A stretch of 64,000 bases of DNA from Acidobacteriota bacterium (GTDB taxonomy: Bacteria > Acidobacteriota > Vicinamibacteria > Fen-336), in NCBI GenBank assembly GCA_022340585.1, contig JAJDNS010000061.1, positions 47,957 to 111,956 on the forward strand. The letters are read 5' to 3'. The position numbers and the translations under genes are program-made. This document shows positions 40,069-48,912 of this stretch, one piece after another. The first letter of the stretch is position 1, and the number at the start of each line of letters is the position of its first letter. The notes below the pieces were generated by a model. It searched no databases, was not told the DNA's origin, and was given only the letters and a program-made list of their open reading frames with translations.

Positions 40069-40401
40069 ATGGCTCACACCTACGAGGAGCTGCACAAGAA
40101 GACGGTGGCGGAGCTGCGGGACATCGCCAAGGACATCGACCACGAGGCGGTCCAGGGCTACACCCAGCTGAACAAGGAGCACCTGCTCCCGGCGATCTGC
40201 AAGGCCCTCGACATCAAGATCGAGAAGCACCACCACCACGAGGCGACGGGCATCGACAAGAAGAAGGTCAAGGACGAGCTCAAGGAGCTGAGGGCCGCCC
40301 GGCAGAAGGCGATCGAGTCCGGCGATCACACCGAGCTCAAGGCGATCCGCCGGAAGTACCACCGTCTCAACCACCGGATCCGCGCCGCCTCGGTCGCGTA
40401 G
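40069..40401 (+). CDS. Small protein with SAP/Rho-N-like N-terminal helix-extended-helix and His-rich linker
   Basis: MAHTYEELHKKTVAELRDIAKDIDHEAVQGYTQLNKEHLLPAICKALDIKIEKHHHHEATGIDKKKVKDELKELR. Confidence 0.65.
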   Translation: MAHTYEELHKKTVAELRDIAKDIDHEAVQGYTQLNKEHLLPAICKALDIKIEKHHHHEATGIDKKKVKDELKELRAARQKAIESGDHTELKAIRRKYHRLNHRIRAASVA

Positions 40402-40407
40402 TCGTCC

Positions 40408-42258
40408 CTACGGCCACTCCTCGCCGCAGAGGCAGTGGCCGTAGAGGCCTTTCGGGTCGTTCCAGAGCGCCAGGCGGCCCAGCTCGTTCTCGACGGAGCG
40501 GAGTCCCGCGCCGACCGGGCTCGCCGAACCCGCCCGCGGAGCGCTCGTCCCCTTCGCGCTCAGGAGCCATTCCAGGATCCGGTCACGCAAGCTCCGCTCC
40601 TCTTCCACGTAGAACACCCGGTAGCCCTCCCCGAGCTCCGCGCGCTTCGCCGCCGACTCGATGGCCTCCGGCAGGCCCCCCAGTCGGTCCACGAGCCCCA
40701 GCTCCAGGGCGTCGGCGCCGCTCCACACCCGGCCGCGGGCGATGCGGTCCACCTCGTCCCACGTCTGGCCCCGGGCCTCGGCGACGCGCGCCACGAAGTT
40801 CCGGTACGAGTCGTCGATCCACAGCTGCATGGCTTCCTCCACCCGGGGGTCCAGGGGCCGACCGGGGTTGAAGACGCCGGTGTAGCTCGTGGTCCCCACG
40901 CCGTCCAGGTGGACGCCGAGGTACTTCGCCAGGGCCCGGTCCACGGTGGGGAAGAGGGCGAAGATCCCGATGGAGCCGGTGATCGTGGAGGGGCGGGCCC
41001 AGATCTCGTCGGCGGCGCTCGAGATGAAGTAGGCGGCCGAGGCCGCGGTGCTGCCCATGGACACCACCAGGGGCTTGCCTTCCTCCCGCACGAGCTCACA
41101 CTCGCGGCGGATCAGCTCCGAGGCGAAGACGCTCCCGCCCGGGCTGTCGACGCGGAGCACGATGGCCCTCGCGCTCTCGTCGTTCCGGGCGCGGCGGATG
41201 AGATGCGAGGTCGAGTCTCCGCCAATGGACCCCGGGGGCTGTCGGCCGTCGAGCACGTCTCCGGCGGCCACGACCACCGCCACGCCGTCGCCCCGCCCCT
41301 TGGGCCGGCGGTCGCCGTCGTGGGCGGCGAGAAAGGTCCGCCAGGAGACCTGCTTGAAGGTCTCCCCCTCGTCGTCCTCGCCGACGAGCTCGATCATGCG
41401 TTGCCGGACCTCGTCGCGCCGGGCGAGGCGGTCGACGAAGCCGGCGTCGAGCGCCGCCCGGGCCAGGTCCCCTCGCGCGGCCCGGAGCTGCTCGAGGGTG
41501 GTGTCGATCCACTCCTGGACCTGCTCGGGGCGACGCCCCCTGGCCGAGGCCACGTCTTCGAGCCAGGTGGCCCACAAGTCGCCGTAGACGTCGAGGGCGG
41601 CCTCCCGGGCCTCGGGTGACATGTCGTTCCTCAGATAGGGCTCGACCGCCGACTTGTACTCACCGACCCGGAAGACGTGGACGTCGATCCCGTAGCGGTC
41701 GAGTCCTTCCCGGTAGTAGGCCCGGTACCCGCCGAAGCCCTCCAGCACGAGCAGCCCCTCGGGGTGCAGGACGGCTTCGTCGGCGTGGGCCATGAGGTAG
41801 TAGGGCCGTTGGGTCAGGGCCTCGGAGTAGGCGACGACGGTCTTCCCGCCGGCCTTGAAGTCGAGGAGGGCCTCGCGCACCGCCCGCAGCTTGCTCATGC
41901 CCCCGCCCCGGAAGCCGTCGAGATCGAGGTAGAGGGCGGCAATGCGCTCGTCGTCCTTCGCGAGCCGGAGCGCGTCGAGGACATCACGCAGGAGGGCCTG
42001 GGCCGGCCGCGTCGACAGCCCCAGGAGGGGCCCGGCGAGGTTGGGTGTTCTCTCGCCGGAAAGCTGCTCCACGAGGACCCCCTTCGGGTCCAGGACCAGG
42101 GCTGCTCCCTTCGGGACGCGAGGGCGGGAGCGATACGCCGCCACGGCGAGAGCGACGAGAGCCGCCAGGAGTCCCAGGAAGAGCAGGTGGGCGGTGGCGC
42201 GCGTGAGGGTGTCGAGAGCGCGGCCGAGGCGGTTCAGGGCGGAAGGACGCTCGGTCAT
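40408..42258 (-). CDS. sppA: Signal peptide peptidase SppA, long (67 kDa-type) form
   Basis: VLRVDSPGGSVFASELIRRE, VVSMGSTAASAAYFISSAADEIWARPSTITGSIGIF; upstream Lys in RNDMSPE region. Confidence 0.88.
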   Translation of the reverse strand: MTERPSALNRLGRALDTLTRATAHLLFLGLLAALVALAVAAYRSRPRVPKGAALVLDPKGVLVEQLSGERTPNLAGPLLGLSTRPAQALLRDVLDALRLAKDDERIAALYLDLDGFRGGGMSKLRAVREALLDFKAGGKTVVAYSEALTQRPYYLMAHADEAVLHPEGLLVLEGFGGYRAYYREGLDRYGIDVHVFRVGEYKSAVEPYLRNDMSPEAREAALDVYGDLWATWLEDVASARGRRPEQVQEWIDTTLEQLRAARGDLARAALDAGFVDRLARRDEVRQRMIELVGEDDEGETFKQVSWRTFLAAHDGDRRPKGRGDGVAVVVAAGDVLDGRQPPGSIGGDSTSHLIRRARNDESARAIVLRVDSPGGSVFASELIRRECELVREEGKPLVVSMGSTAASAAYFISSAADEIWARPSTITGSIGIFALFPTVDRALAKYLGVHLDGVGTTSYTGVFNPGRPLDPRVEEAMQLWIDDSYRNFVARVAEARGQTWDEVDRIARGRVWSGADALELGLVDRLGGLPEAIESAAKRAELGEGYRVFYVEEERSLRDRILEWLLSAKGTSAPRAGSASPVGAGLRSVENELGRLALWNDPKGLYGHCLCGEEWP

Positions 42259-42272
42259 GGGGGTCTCCTGGG

Positions 42273-42683
42273 TCAGTGTCCCGAGTCCTCGGTCTCGGTC
42301 AGGCGGTCGAGGATCAGGCCGTAGAAGCGGCTGTCGCGGGAGCGGAAGAGCCAACCCAGGTGCTCGTGGCAGGCCCGGCAGACCACGATCTGCCAGGCGT
42401 AGCCCGGGAACCAGCTGTGGTACGTGGTCGGCTCGCTCGCCTCGCCGCAGCCCGGCGCGACGGCGAAGCAGCCAACGTGGAAGACGATGCCGGACGGGTT
42501 GGAGAAGGTGTGGGCGTGGCTCCCCGACATCTCGATACGGGCACTCGTGGTCGTGACGGCCCCGAGGCACGCTGCGCACGCCAGGACACGACCGGCGTCG
42601 TCGCGAGGCGCGTCGCGCTTCTCGGGCTTGCGGGCGTCCGCCGGACGGTCCGACGTGCGCTGGAGCAAGCCTACGGGGGGCAT
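42273..42683 (-). CDS. CULT-domain (cereblon-like, thalidomide-binding fold) protein
   Basis: CAAC ... NPSGIVFHVGC ... HSWFPGYAWQIVVCRACHEHLGWLF ... FYGLILDRL; three pocket Trp and two CxxC pairs present. Confidence 0.82.
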   Translation of the reverse strand: MPPVGLLQRTSDRPADARKPEKRDAPRDDAGRVLACAACLGAVTTTSARIEMSGSHAHTFSNPSGIVFHVGCFAVAPGCGEASEPTTYHSWFPGYAWQIVVCRACHEHLGWLFRSRDSRFYGLILDRLTETEDSGH

Positions 42684-42867
42684 GGTGGGCCGGTCCTCCT
42701 CGCCTGTCCCCGGATGTTACCCCGCCGACCGGTGAGCGCGGAGTCCCCTGCGCGACGGCACGGCAAGGACTCGAGGGGCGTGCTCGTCTAGATCATTTGG
42801 ACTAGAGCGTTTGGTGACACAGCCGTGACAGTCCCGGCGCGAGCGAGCCGCTAAGGTGGTTCTCAAT

Positions 42868-44622
42868 ATGCGCGTTACCAGCGACGGTCACCCCCTCCAC
42901 CCCAAGGGCTCGCGGGCCCGCGTCCTCCTGTGCAGCGTGTTCGGGCCCTACGCCCAGGACGACGAGTACGGGAGCCGCTCCGTGAACCCCATGGAGCTCT
43001 ACCAGAACCAGGTCACGCGGATGCAGGGCCCGTTCTCCCTGCGGATGTTCCACCGGTCCTGGGGCATGATGCTCATCCAGGCGAACATCGAGGCGCCGTG
43101 CACGCTCCTCGACTTCCCGGACCTCGAGCGCTTCCGGGCCGAGCTCCGGGAGCACGAGTACGACGTCGTCGGCATCGGCGCCATCGTCCCGAACGTGGGC
43201 AAGGTGGCGAAGATGTGCGCGGTCATCCGCGAGCTCCAGCCGAGGGCGACGATCGTCGTCGGGGGGCACGTGGCCAACCACCAGCGGATCCACGAGCTCG
43301 TGGACGCGGACCACGTGGTGCGGGGCGAGGGCGTGCAGTGGTTCCGGCGCTTCCTCGGGGAGGACCCGACGTTGCCGGTCCGTCACCCCCTCATCCAGTC
43401 CGGCTTCGGCACCCGCATCCTGGGGGTGTACGGCTCGGACGAGGTGGCGGACACCGCCGCCACCGTGATTCCCTCGGTGGGCTGTCCGCTCGGGTGCGAC
43501 TTCTGCGCGACCTCGGCGATGTTCGGAGGCAAGGGGAAGTCCTTCGACTTCTACTCCTCGGGCGACGAGCTCTACGATCTCATGGCCCGGCTCGAGGAGG
43601 AGATGGGCGTCTCCTCGTTCTTCGTCATGGACGAGAACTTCCTCCTGCACCGCAAGAGGGCCATGCGGCTTCTCGAGCTGATGAAGGAGAACGGCAAGGC
43701 TTGGTCGTTCATGGTCTTCAGCTCCGCCAACGCCCTGCGGCTCTACACGATGGAGGATCTGGTGGCGCTGGGGATCTCCTGGGTGTGGATGGGCCTGGAG
43801 GGAGACGGAGCAGCGTATCGCAAGCTGCACAACGCCGACACCCGGGCGCTGGTGCGGGAGATGCAGTCCAACGGCATCCGCGTCCTCGGGTCGAGCATCG
43901 TGGGCCTGCGCGAGCACACCCCGGAGAACATCGACACCGCCATCGACTACGCGGTCAGCCACGACACCGACTTTCATCAGTTCATGCTGTACACGCCGGT
44001 CCCGGGCACGCCCCTGTGGCGGAAGCACGAGGAGGAAGGGACGCTCCTCGACGAGAGCGAGTGCCCGACCGCCGACGTGCACGGGCAGACGAGATTCAAC
44101 TACCGTCACCCCCACATCAAGGACGGCCAGGAAGGGGAGATGCTCGTCCGCGCGTTCCGGCGCGACTTCGATGTGAACGGGCCCAGCATCGTCCGCATGC
44201 TGGGGACGCTCCTCAAGGGGTATCTCCGCCACCGCGACAACCCCGACCCGCGGGTGCGTGCCCGCTTCTGGTGGGAGACGCGCGACCTCCGGCGGACGTA
44301 CGCGGGGATCATCTGGGCGTCGGAGCGCTGGTTCCGCTCGGACCCCGCCGTCCGCGCGAAGGTGCGGGCGGTGCGCGACGACCTCCGAACGGCCTTCGGG
44401 TGGCGAAGCGCGGTGTGGGGCGCTGTGGTTGGCCCGGTGATCCTGACCGCCCTCTGGCTCGAGCAGCGGCGGCTGGACCGTGGGTGGACCTACGAGCCGG
44501 CCACCTTCTACGAGAGCAACAAGCCCCTGGCCGACGCCGGCCGCTCCCGGGGCCGGGTGCCGGCGTTGGCCCGCTGGGTGGAGCCCTCGGTCGTTTCCGA
44601 AGACGAGGCCCGCACCGCGTAG
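42868..44622 (+). CDS. B12-binding-domain radical SAM protein
   Basis: VVGIGAIVPNVGKVAKMCAVIRELQPRATIVVGGHVA; SVGCPLGCDFCATS radical SAM Cys motif. Confidence 0.85.
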   Translation: MRVTSDGHPLHPKGSRARVLLCSVFGPYAQDDEYGSRSVNPMELYQNQVTRMQGPFSLRMFHRSWGMMLIQANIEAPCTLLDFPDLERFRAELREHEYDVVGIGAIVPNVGKVAKMCAVIRELQPRATIVVGGHVANHQRIHELVDADHVVRGEGVQWFRRFLGEDPTLPVRHPLIQSGFGTRILGVYGSDEVADTAATVIPSVGCPLGCDFCATSAMFGGKGKSFDFYSSGDELYDLMARLEEEMGVSSFFVMDENFLLHRKRAMRLLELMKENGKAWSFMVFSSANALRLYTMEDLVALGISWVWMGLEGDGAAYRKLHNADTRALVREMQSNGIRVLGSSIVGLREHTPENIDTAIDYAVSHDTDFHQFMLYTPVPGTPLWRKHEEEGTLLDESECPTADVHGQTRFNYRHPHIKDGQEGEMLVRAFRRDFDVNGPSIVRMLGTLLKGYLRHRDNPDPRVRARFWWETRDLRRTYAGIIWASERWFRSDPAVRAKVRAVRDDLRTAFGWRSAVWGAVVGPVILTALWLEQRRLDRGWTYEPATFYESNKPLADAGRSRGRVPALARWVEPSVVSEDEARTA

Positions 44623-44629
44623 ACGGCCC

Positions 44630-44690
44630 GCCAGGGACACAGTCGTACGACTGTGTCCCTGGCCAATGCAGCCGGCCGCAAGGCCGGTTC
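44630..44690 (+). repeat. Copy of double-hairpin repeat family with a 34-bp perfect palindrome, between convergent genes
   Basis: GCCAGGGACACAGTCGTACGACTGTGTCCCTGGC (44630-44663) then CAATGCAGCCGGCCGCAAGGCCGGTTCGGCC. Confidence 0.88.
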
Positions 44691-44695
44691 GGCCC

Positions 44696-46279
44696 TCAGG
44701 CCTCGTAGCCCTGGGGAGCACGGAAGCCCCCGACGACGTCGGCCATCTCGGCCGCGACGCCGATGGGGGTGGCGTCCTCGAGGTAGGGCCCGAGGATCTG
44801 GATCCCGCACGGGAGCCCGTCGCGGGTCAGACCCACCGGCGCGGTCGTGGCGGGCAGGCCGGTCAACGTCGCGAAGCTGATCCAGAACATCAGGTCCCGG
44901 TACGCCCGCGGGCCCTCGGGGGTGGCGAGGCGACGGGCCTCCATGGGCATCCGGTGGTCGTGGGGAAAGGCGGCCACCAAAGCGGTGGGCATCAGGAAGG
45001 CGTCGTGGGTCCGGAAGTAGTCCTGCCAGGCCGCCCGGGCCACCATTCTCCGGCTGCTCGCGGCCAGGAAGTGCTTGTGCGGGTCCACCCGCGCCTGTGC
45101 GCGCTGGGCGTCGAGGCCTCCGGCGGGGTCCGCGGCGCGGGCCCGCTCCTCCTCCACGTCGTCGTCCTTCAGGTCGAAGGCGAAGAAGGCGCTCAGGAGG
45201 TACCAGTAGGTCTCGAACTGCTCCCGGGGCACCACACCGTCCGGCCAGCCCTCCTCGAGGCGGGCCCCGGCCTTGCGGAGGGCAGCGACCGCGGCCTCGA
45301 GGGTCTCCCGCACGTCCGAGGACGGGGGGCACAGGGGGTCGTCGAGGACGTAGCCGATGCGGTGGTCGGCCAGGCGGTCGTGGCGCGGCGGGGGGAGGGT
45401 CCAGCGGTAGGCGGTGGCGTCGTCGCCGTCCGGTCCGCCGAGCACTTCCAGGGCCAGCGCGAGGTCGCCGGCATGCCGGGCCATGGGACCCGCGACCGGG
45501 AGATCGGTGGGAGGCTGGGGCGGGCTTCCCGGGAGCGGCGGGATCTGGCCTCGCCGCGGAACCACGTTCAGGGTGGGCTTGTGACCGTAGACCCCACAGA
45601 AGTGGGCGGGGGTCCGGATGGAGCCCCCGATGTCGCTGCCCACGGCCACGTACCCGAGCCCCGCGGCCAGGGCCGCGGCGTTGCCCCCGCTCGATCCGCC
45701 GGGGGTGCGCTCCAGGTCCCAGGGGTTGTTCGTGGTGCCGTAGACCTCGTTGTAGCTCTGCAGGTCCCAGAGCAGGAGGGGCACGTTGGTGTTGCCCAGA
45801 ACGATCGCGCCGGCCGCCCGGAGCCGGGCGACGGCCGCCGAGTCCTCCGCGGGGCGGTGATCCGCCAGCGACGGCAGGCCCACGGTCTGGGGCACGCCGG
45901 CGATGCCGAAGGACTCCTTGATGGCCACCGGAAGGCCGTGGAGCGGCCCCCAGCTTTCGCCTCGCGCCCGTGCGTCGTCGGCCGCGCGGGCTCGGGAGAG
46001 GGCGGAGTCCGACAGCACGTTGACGTAGGCGTTCAGAGTCGGGTCGAAGCGATCGATGCGGTCGAGCATCAGCCGGGTGAGCTCGAGGGACGATAGGCGT
46101 CCCTCCGCGAGAGCGCGGGCCGCCTCGACCGCGGAGGCGAAGGCGAGCCCCGACGGGAGGACGTCGCCGGGGGCGGAGGCGCCGCTGCGCGCCAGGGCGG
46201 CCACCACCCCGGCGCCGAGGCCCCGGGACAGAAAGGCGCGCCGCGTGGAGACGGGACGCGGCGGCTCGACGCTGGACAT
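44696..46279 (-). CDS. Amidase-signature family enzyme, probable Tat export
   Basis: Tat-like TRRAFLSRGLG; TPGGSSGGNAAALAAGLGYVAVGSDIGGSIRTPAHFCGVYGHKPT. Confidence 0.9.
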   Translation of the reverse strand: MSSVEPPRPVSTRRAFLSRGLGAGVVAALARSGASAPGDVLPSGLAFASAVEAARALAEGRLSSLELTRLMLDRIDRFDPTLNAYVNVLSDSALSRARAADDARARGESWGPLHGLPVAIKESFGIAGVPQTVGLPSLADHRPAEDSAAVARLRAAGAIVLGNTNVPLLLWDLQSYNEVYGTTNNPWDLERTPGGSSGGNAAALAAGLGYVAVGSDIGGSIRTPAHFCGVYGHKPTLNVVPRRGQIPPLPGSPPQPPTDLPVAGPMARHAGDLALALEVLGGPDGDDATAYRWTLPPPRHDRLADHRIGYVLDDPLCPPSSDVRETLEAAVAALRKAGARLEEGWPDGVVPREQFETYWYLLSAFFAFDLKDDDVEEERARAADPAGGLDAQRAQARVDPHKHFLAASSRRMVARAAWQDYFRTHDAFLMPTALVAAFPHDHRMPMEARRLATPEGPRAYRDLMFWISFATLTGLPATTAPVGLTRDGLPCGIQILGPYLEDATPIGVAAEMADVVGGFRAPQGYEA

Positions 46280-46462
46280 GGCGGTCCTCCTCGGGATCGG
46301 GCGGGAGGGTAGCACGGGCTGGGGAGGTGGTACCGGGTGGAGGGGGGCGAGACAGGCGGTGTGGGGTGCGGGTACCGACCCGTGGAGGGGATGGGCGGGG
46401 CCGAGGATCGAGAGCGTGGTGAGCTGAGCGGGGCTGACGTGCCAGGGAACGGAACGGAGATT

Positions 46463-46494
46463 CCGAGTCCGACGATCGCACGACGCGGACTCGG
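46463..46494 (-). terminator. Hairpin downstream of DUF4097 gene
   Basis: CCGAGTCCG - 14 nt - CGGACTCGG. Confidence 0.45.
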
Positions 46495-46506
46495 GATTAG
46501 AGGAGG

Positions 46507-47325
46507 TCAGGACTCCTCGGACTCGGGTCCTGCTTCGGCCGGGAGGGCGCCCGGCCCCGCGACCACGTCGATGCCGCCGTTGACCGTTTCGAGCTCGAAG
46601 CTCCCGGCGCCCGGGCCGAGGCGGCCCTCGAGGCGCCGCTTCTTCTTGGTCGTGACGTCGAGAGGCAGCTCGCAGCCGATGCCGCCGTTGACCGTGGCTG
46701 CCTTCAAGCGGCCGCCGGTGCCCTCGGGGAGCGACACGTCGATGCCGCCGTTGACCGTGTTGAAGCGGTAGTGCGCGTCCGCCGGCACCCGGGAGAACCC
46801 GGCGTGGATGGCTCCGTTCACGGTCTCGGCCCGGACCTCGCCTCCCAGTTCCGCGAGGTCCAGCCCGCCGTTGACGGACTCGGCCCGGAGGTCGCCCTCG
46901 AGCCCCTCCACGTCGACGTGCCCGTTCACGGTCTTCAGCCGGACCTCGGACCCGCGGGGGACGGTGACCTCGTAGTCGACCTTCCCCCGGTTCCCCGCCA
47001 TGAACCAGCTCTTCCGCCGGGGATAGCGGGTGCGGACTCGGACCGCCGACCCCTCGCCCTCGATCACGATCTCGATGTCCTCGAGCATCTCCTCGTTGAC
47101 CGCCGCCCGCTGCGCCTCGACCCGCACCGAGTCCTGGGTCCAGGAGCGCAGGGTGATGCTGCCGTTGACGTTCTCCAGCTCGAAGAGACCGTCGGGCGCG
47201 AGGGCCCGGGTCTCCTCGAAGACGTCCCGGGCCGTGAGGGGCCCGGCCGGGAAGTCGTGGCAGGCGGACAGGGCGAGGGCCGCCGGCACGAGCGCGGCCA
47301 GGAGCGAGAGCCGATGTCTTGACAT
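46507..47325 (-). CDS. DUF4097-type beta-solenoid lipoprotein
   Basis: Lipobox-like ALALSAC; seven [T/S/N]VNGxx coils (TVNGGIDV, TVNGGIGC, TVNGGIDV, TVNGAIHA, SVNGGLDL, TVNGHVDV, NVNGSITL). Confidence 0.85.
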   Translation of the reverse strand: MSRHRLSLLAALVPAALALSACHDFPAGPLTARDVFEETRALAPDGLFELENVNGSITLRSWTQDSVRVEAQRAAVNEEMLEDIEIVIEGEGSAVRVRTRYPRRKSWFMAGNRGKVDYEVTVPRGSEVRLKTVNGHVDVEGLEGDLRAESVNGGLDLAELGGEVRAETVNGAIHAGFSRVPADAHYRFNTVNGGIDVSLPEGTGGRLKAATVNGGIGCELPLDVTTKKKRRLEGRLGPGAGSFELETVNGGIDVVAGPGALPAEAGPESEES

Positions 47326-47486
47326 GAGCGCGTCCTCCATCATGACCAACGAAGCCGACGCCCTTGGAGTTCCAGGAATCCCGGATTTGCGTCCCCGGGG
47401 CGGGCGCGGGCTAGAATGCGCCGATTCCCCGCCGCCGGGCGCGCCGGAAACTCCCGTCGAGCACCAGCGGCACATCGAGGAGCCGA

Positions 47487-48776
47487 ATGAGCGAGACGAG
47501 ATCGTCCTTCCCGCCGGTCTTCTGGGTCGCCAACCTCATCGAGGTGATGGAGCGGTTCGCCTACTACGGGATCTACTTCGGCTTCGGGATCTACATGAAG
47601 TCCCTGGGCTTCTCGCCGGACCAGCTCGGGTGGGTGCAGTTCATCTTCCTGCTCCTCTCCTACACGATCCCGGTGATCTCGGGGACCTTCGCCGACCGGT
47701 TCGGCTTCAAGAAGACACTGCTCGTGGCGTACATGGCGTATCTGCCCGCCATCCTCCTGCTGATCTTCAACAAGACCTTCTCCGGGATCGCCCTCACGAT
47801 GCTCACGATCGGGTTCGCCGCAGGCATCTTCAAGCCTCTGATCGCGGGGACGGTCCGGGCCGTCACCGACAAGTCGAACAAGACCCTCGGCTTCGGCATC
47901 TTCTACGCCATGGTCAACGTCGGGGGGTCCTTCGGCCCCATCGTGGCCGGAAAGCTCCGGGCGATCTCGTGGGACCACGCCTTCTACGCCGCCGCGGGCA
48001 TGATCGTGTTGATGTTCCTCGTGACGGTCTTCTTCTACAAGGAGCCGCCCCGGCAGATCGAGGGGTTGACGCTCAAGCAGAAGTTCCGGGACCTCCGGAT
48101 CGCGCTATCCGACGCGAAGTTCACGAGCTTCCTGGTCGTCCTCGGCGTCATGTGGTGGGTCCCCTTCTGGGCGTTCTTCAACCTCTGCGCCCTGTACGTC
48201 GACTCCAACGTGGACACCGCCCAGCTCTACCTCGACATTCGCAGCGTCCTCGGTTCGGGGATCGCCGGCTTCCTCTCCCACGTGGACGAGGACGGCACGA
48301 GGCGGGTGCTCGGAGAGTCCATCTCCAACACCGGCTACATCATCGTGATCCTGCAGGTGTTCGTGTCGAAGACCATCGAGAAGTGGCGGGCCCTGCCCAC
48401 CTTCATGAGCGGTCTGGCGTTGTCGGCCGCCGGCTTCGTCATCCTCGGCTACGCGCGGATGTCGGTTGCCTCCATGATCTTCGTGGGCATCTTCTTCTTC
48501 GCCCTCGGCGAGATGATGGCCTCCCCGCGGATCCAGGAGTACATCACCTGGATCGCCCCCAAGGAGAAGGCCGGCCTCTACATGGGCGCCAACTTCCTGG
48601 CCACCGCCATCGGCGCCTTCAGCGGCCCCATCTACACCGGCCTCTACGGCCGCTTCGACGCGGCGGGTCATCCCGAGTACGTGTGGTACACCCTGGCCGC
48701 CCACGTGCTGCTGGCCATCGTGGTCATCAACCTGTTCGTGAAGATCTTCGGGGCCTTCGAGGAGCGGGAGGCCTAG
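47487..48776 (+). CDS. POT/PTR-type MFS transporter (peptide-transporter-like)
   Basis: FWVANLIEVMERFAYYGIYFGFGIYM; FADRFGFKKTLLVAYM; 12-TM composition. Confidence 0.82.
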   Translation: MSETRSSFPPVFWVANLIEVMERFAYYGIYFGFGIYMKSLGFSPDQLGWVQFIFLLLSYTIPVISGTFADRFGFKKTLLVAYMAYLPAILLLIFNKTFSGIALTMLTIGFAAGIFKPLIAGTVRAVTDKSNKTLGFGIFYAMVNVGGSFGPIVAGKLRAISWDHAFYAAAGMIVLMFLVTVFFYKEPPRQIEGLTLKQKFRDLRIALSDAKFTSFLVVLGVMWWVPFWAFFNLCALYVDSNVDTAQLYLDIRSVLGSGIAGFLSHVDEDGTRRVLGESISNTGYIIVILQVFVSKTIEKWRALPTFMSGLALSAAGFVILGYARMSVASMIFVGIFFFALGEMMASPRIQEYITWIAPKEKAGLYMGANFLATAIGAFSGPIYTGLYGRFDAAGHPEYVWYTLAAHVLLAIVVINLFVKIFGAFEEREA

Positions 48777-48778
48777 TC

Positions 48779-48814
48779 GTTCGGCGTCGGCTCTCTGGCC
48801 GACCGACGCCGAAC
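48779..48814 (+). terminator. Perfect 12-bp-stem hairpin after the MFS gene
   Basis: GTTCGGCGTCGG-ctctctggccga-CCGACGCCGAAC; no T tract. Confidence 0.5.
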
Positions 48815-48912
48815 CCCGTTCCCCTTCCTCCAGCATCGGACCCCTCCGCCCCAGCTCTGTGCTCTCGCCACCGCGTGAGACACCGTTCCCGAGGCTGGCA
48901 CGCGCGGGGGCC

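Noticed and set aside
42802-44721. 639-aa minus-strand ORF
   Set aside because: Antisense to a clear radical SAM gene; composition is artefactual.
46540-47190. Repeated gccgccgttgaccgt motif as a DNA repeat array
   Set aside because: Explained by coding of the VNG beta-solenoid coils.
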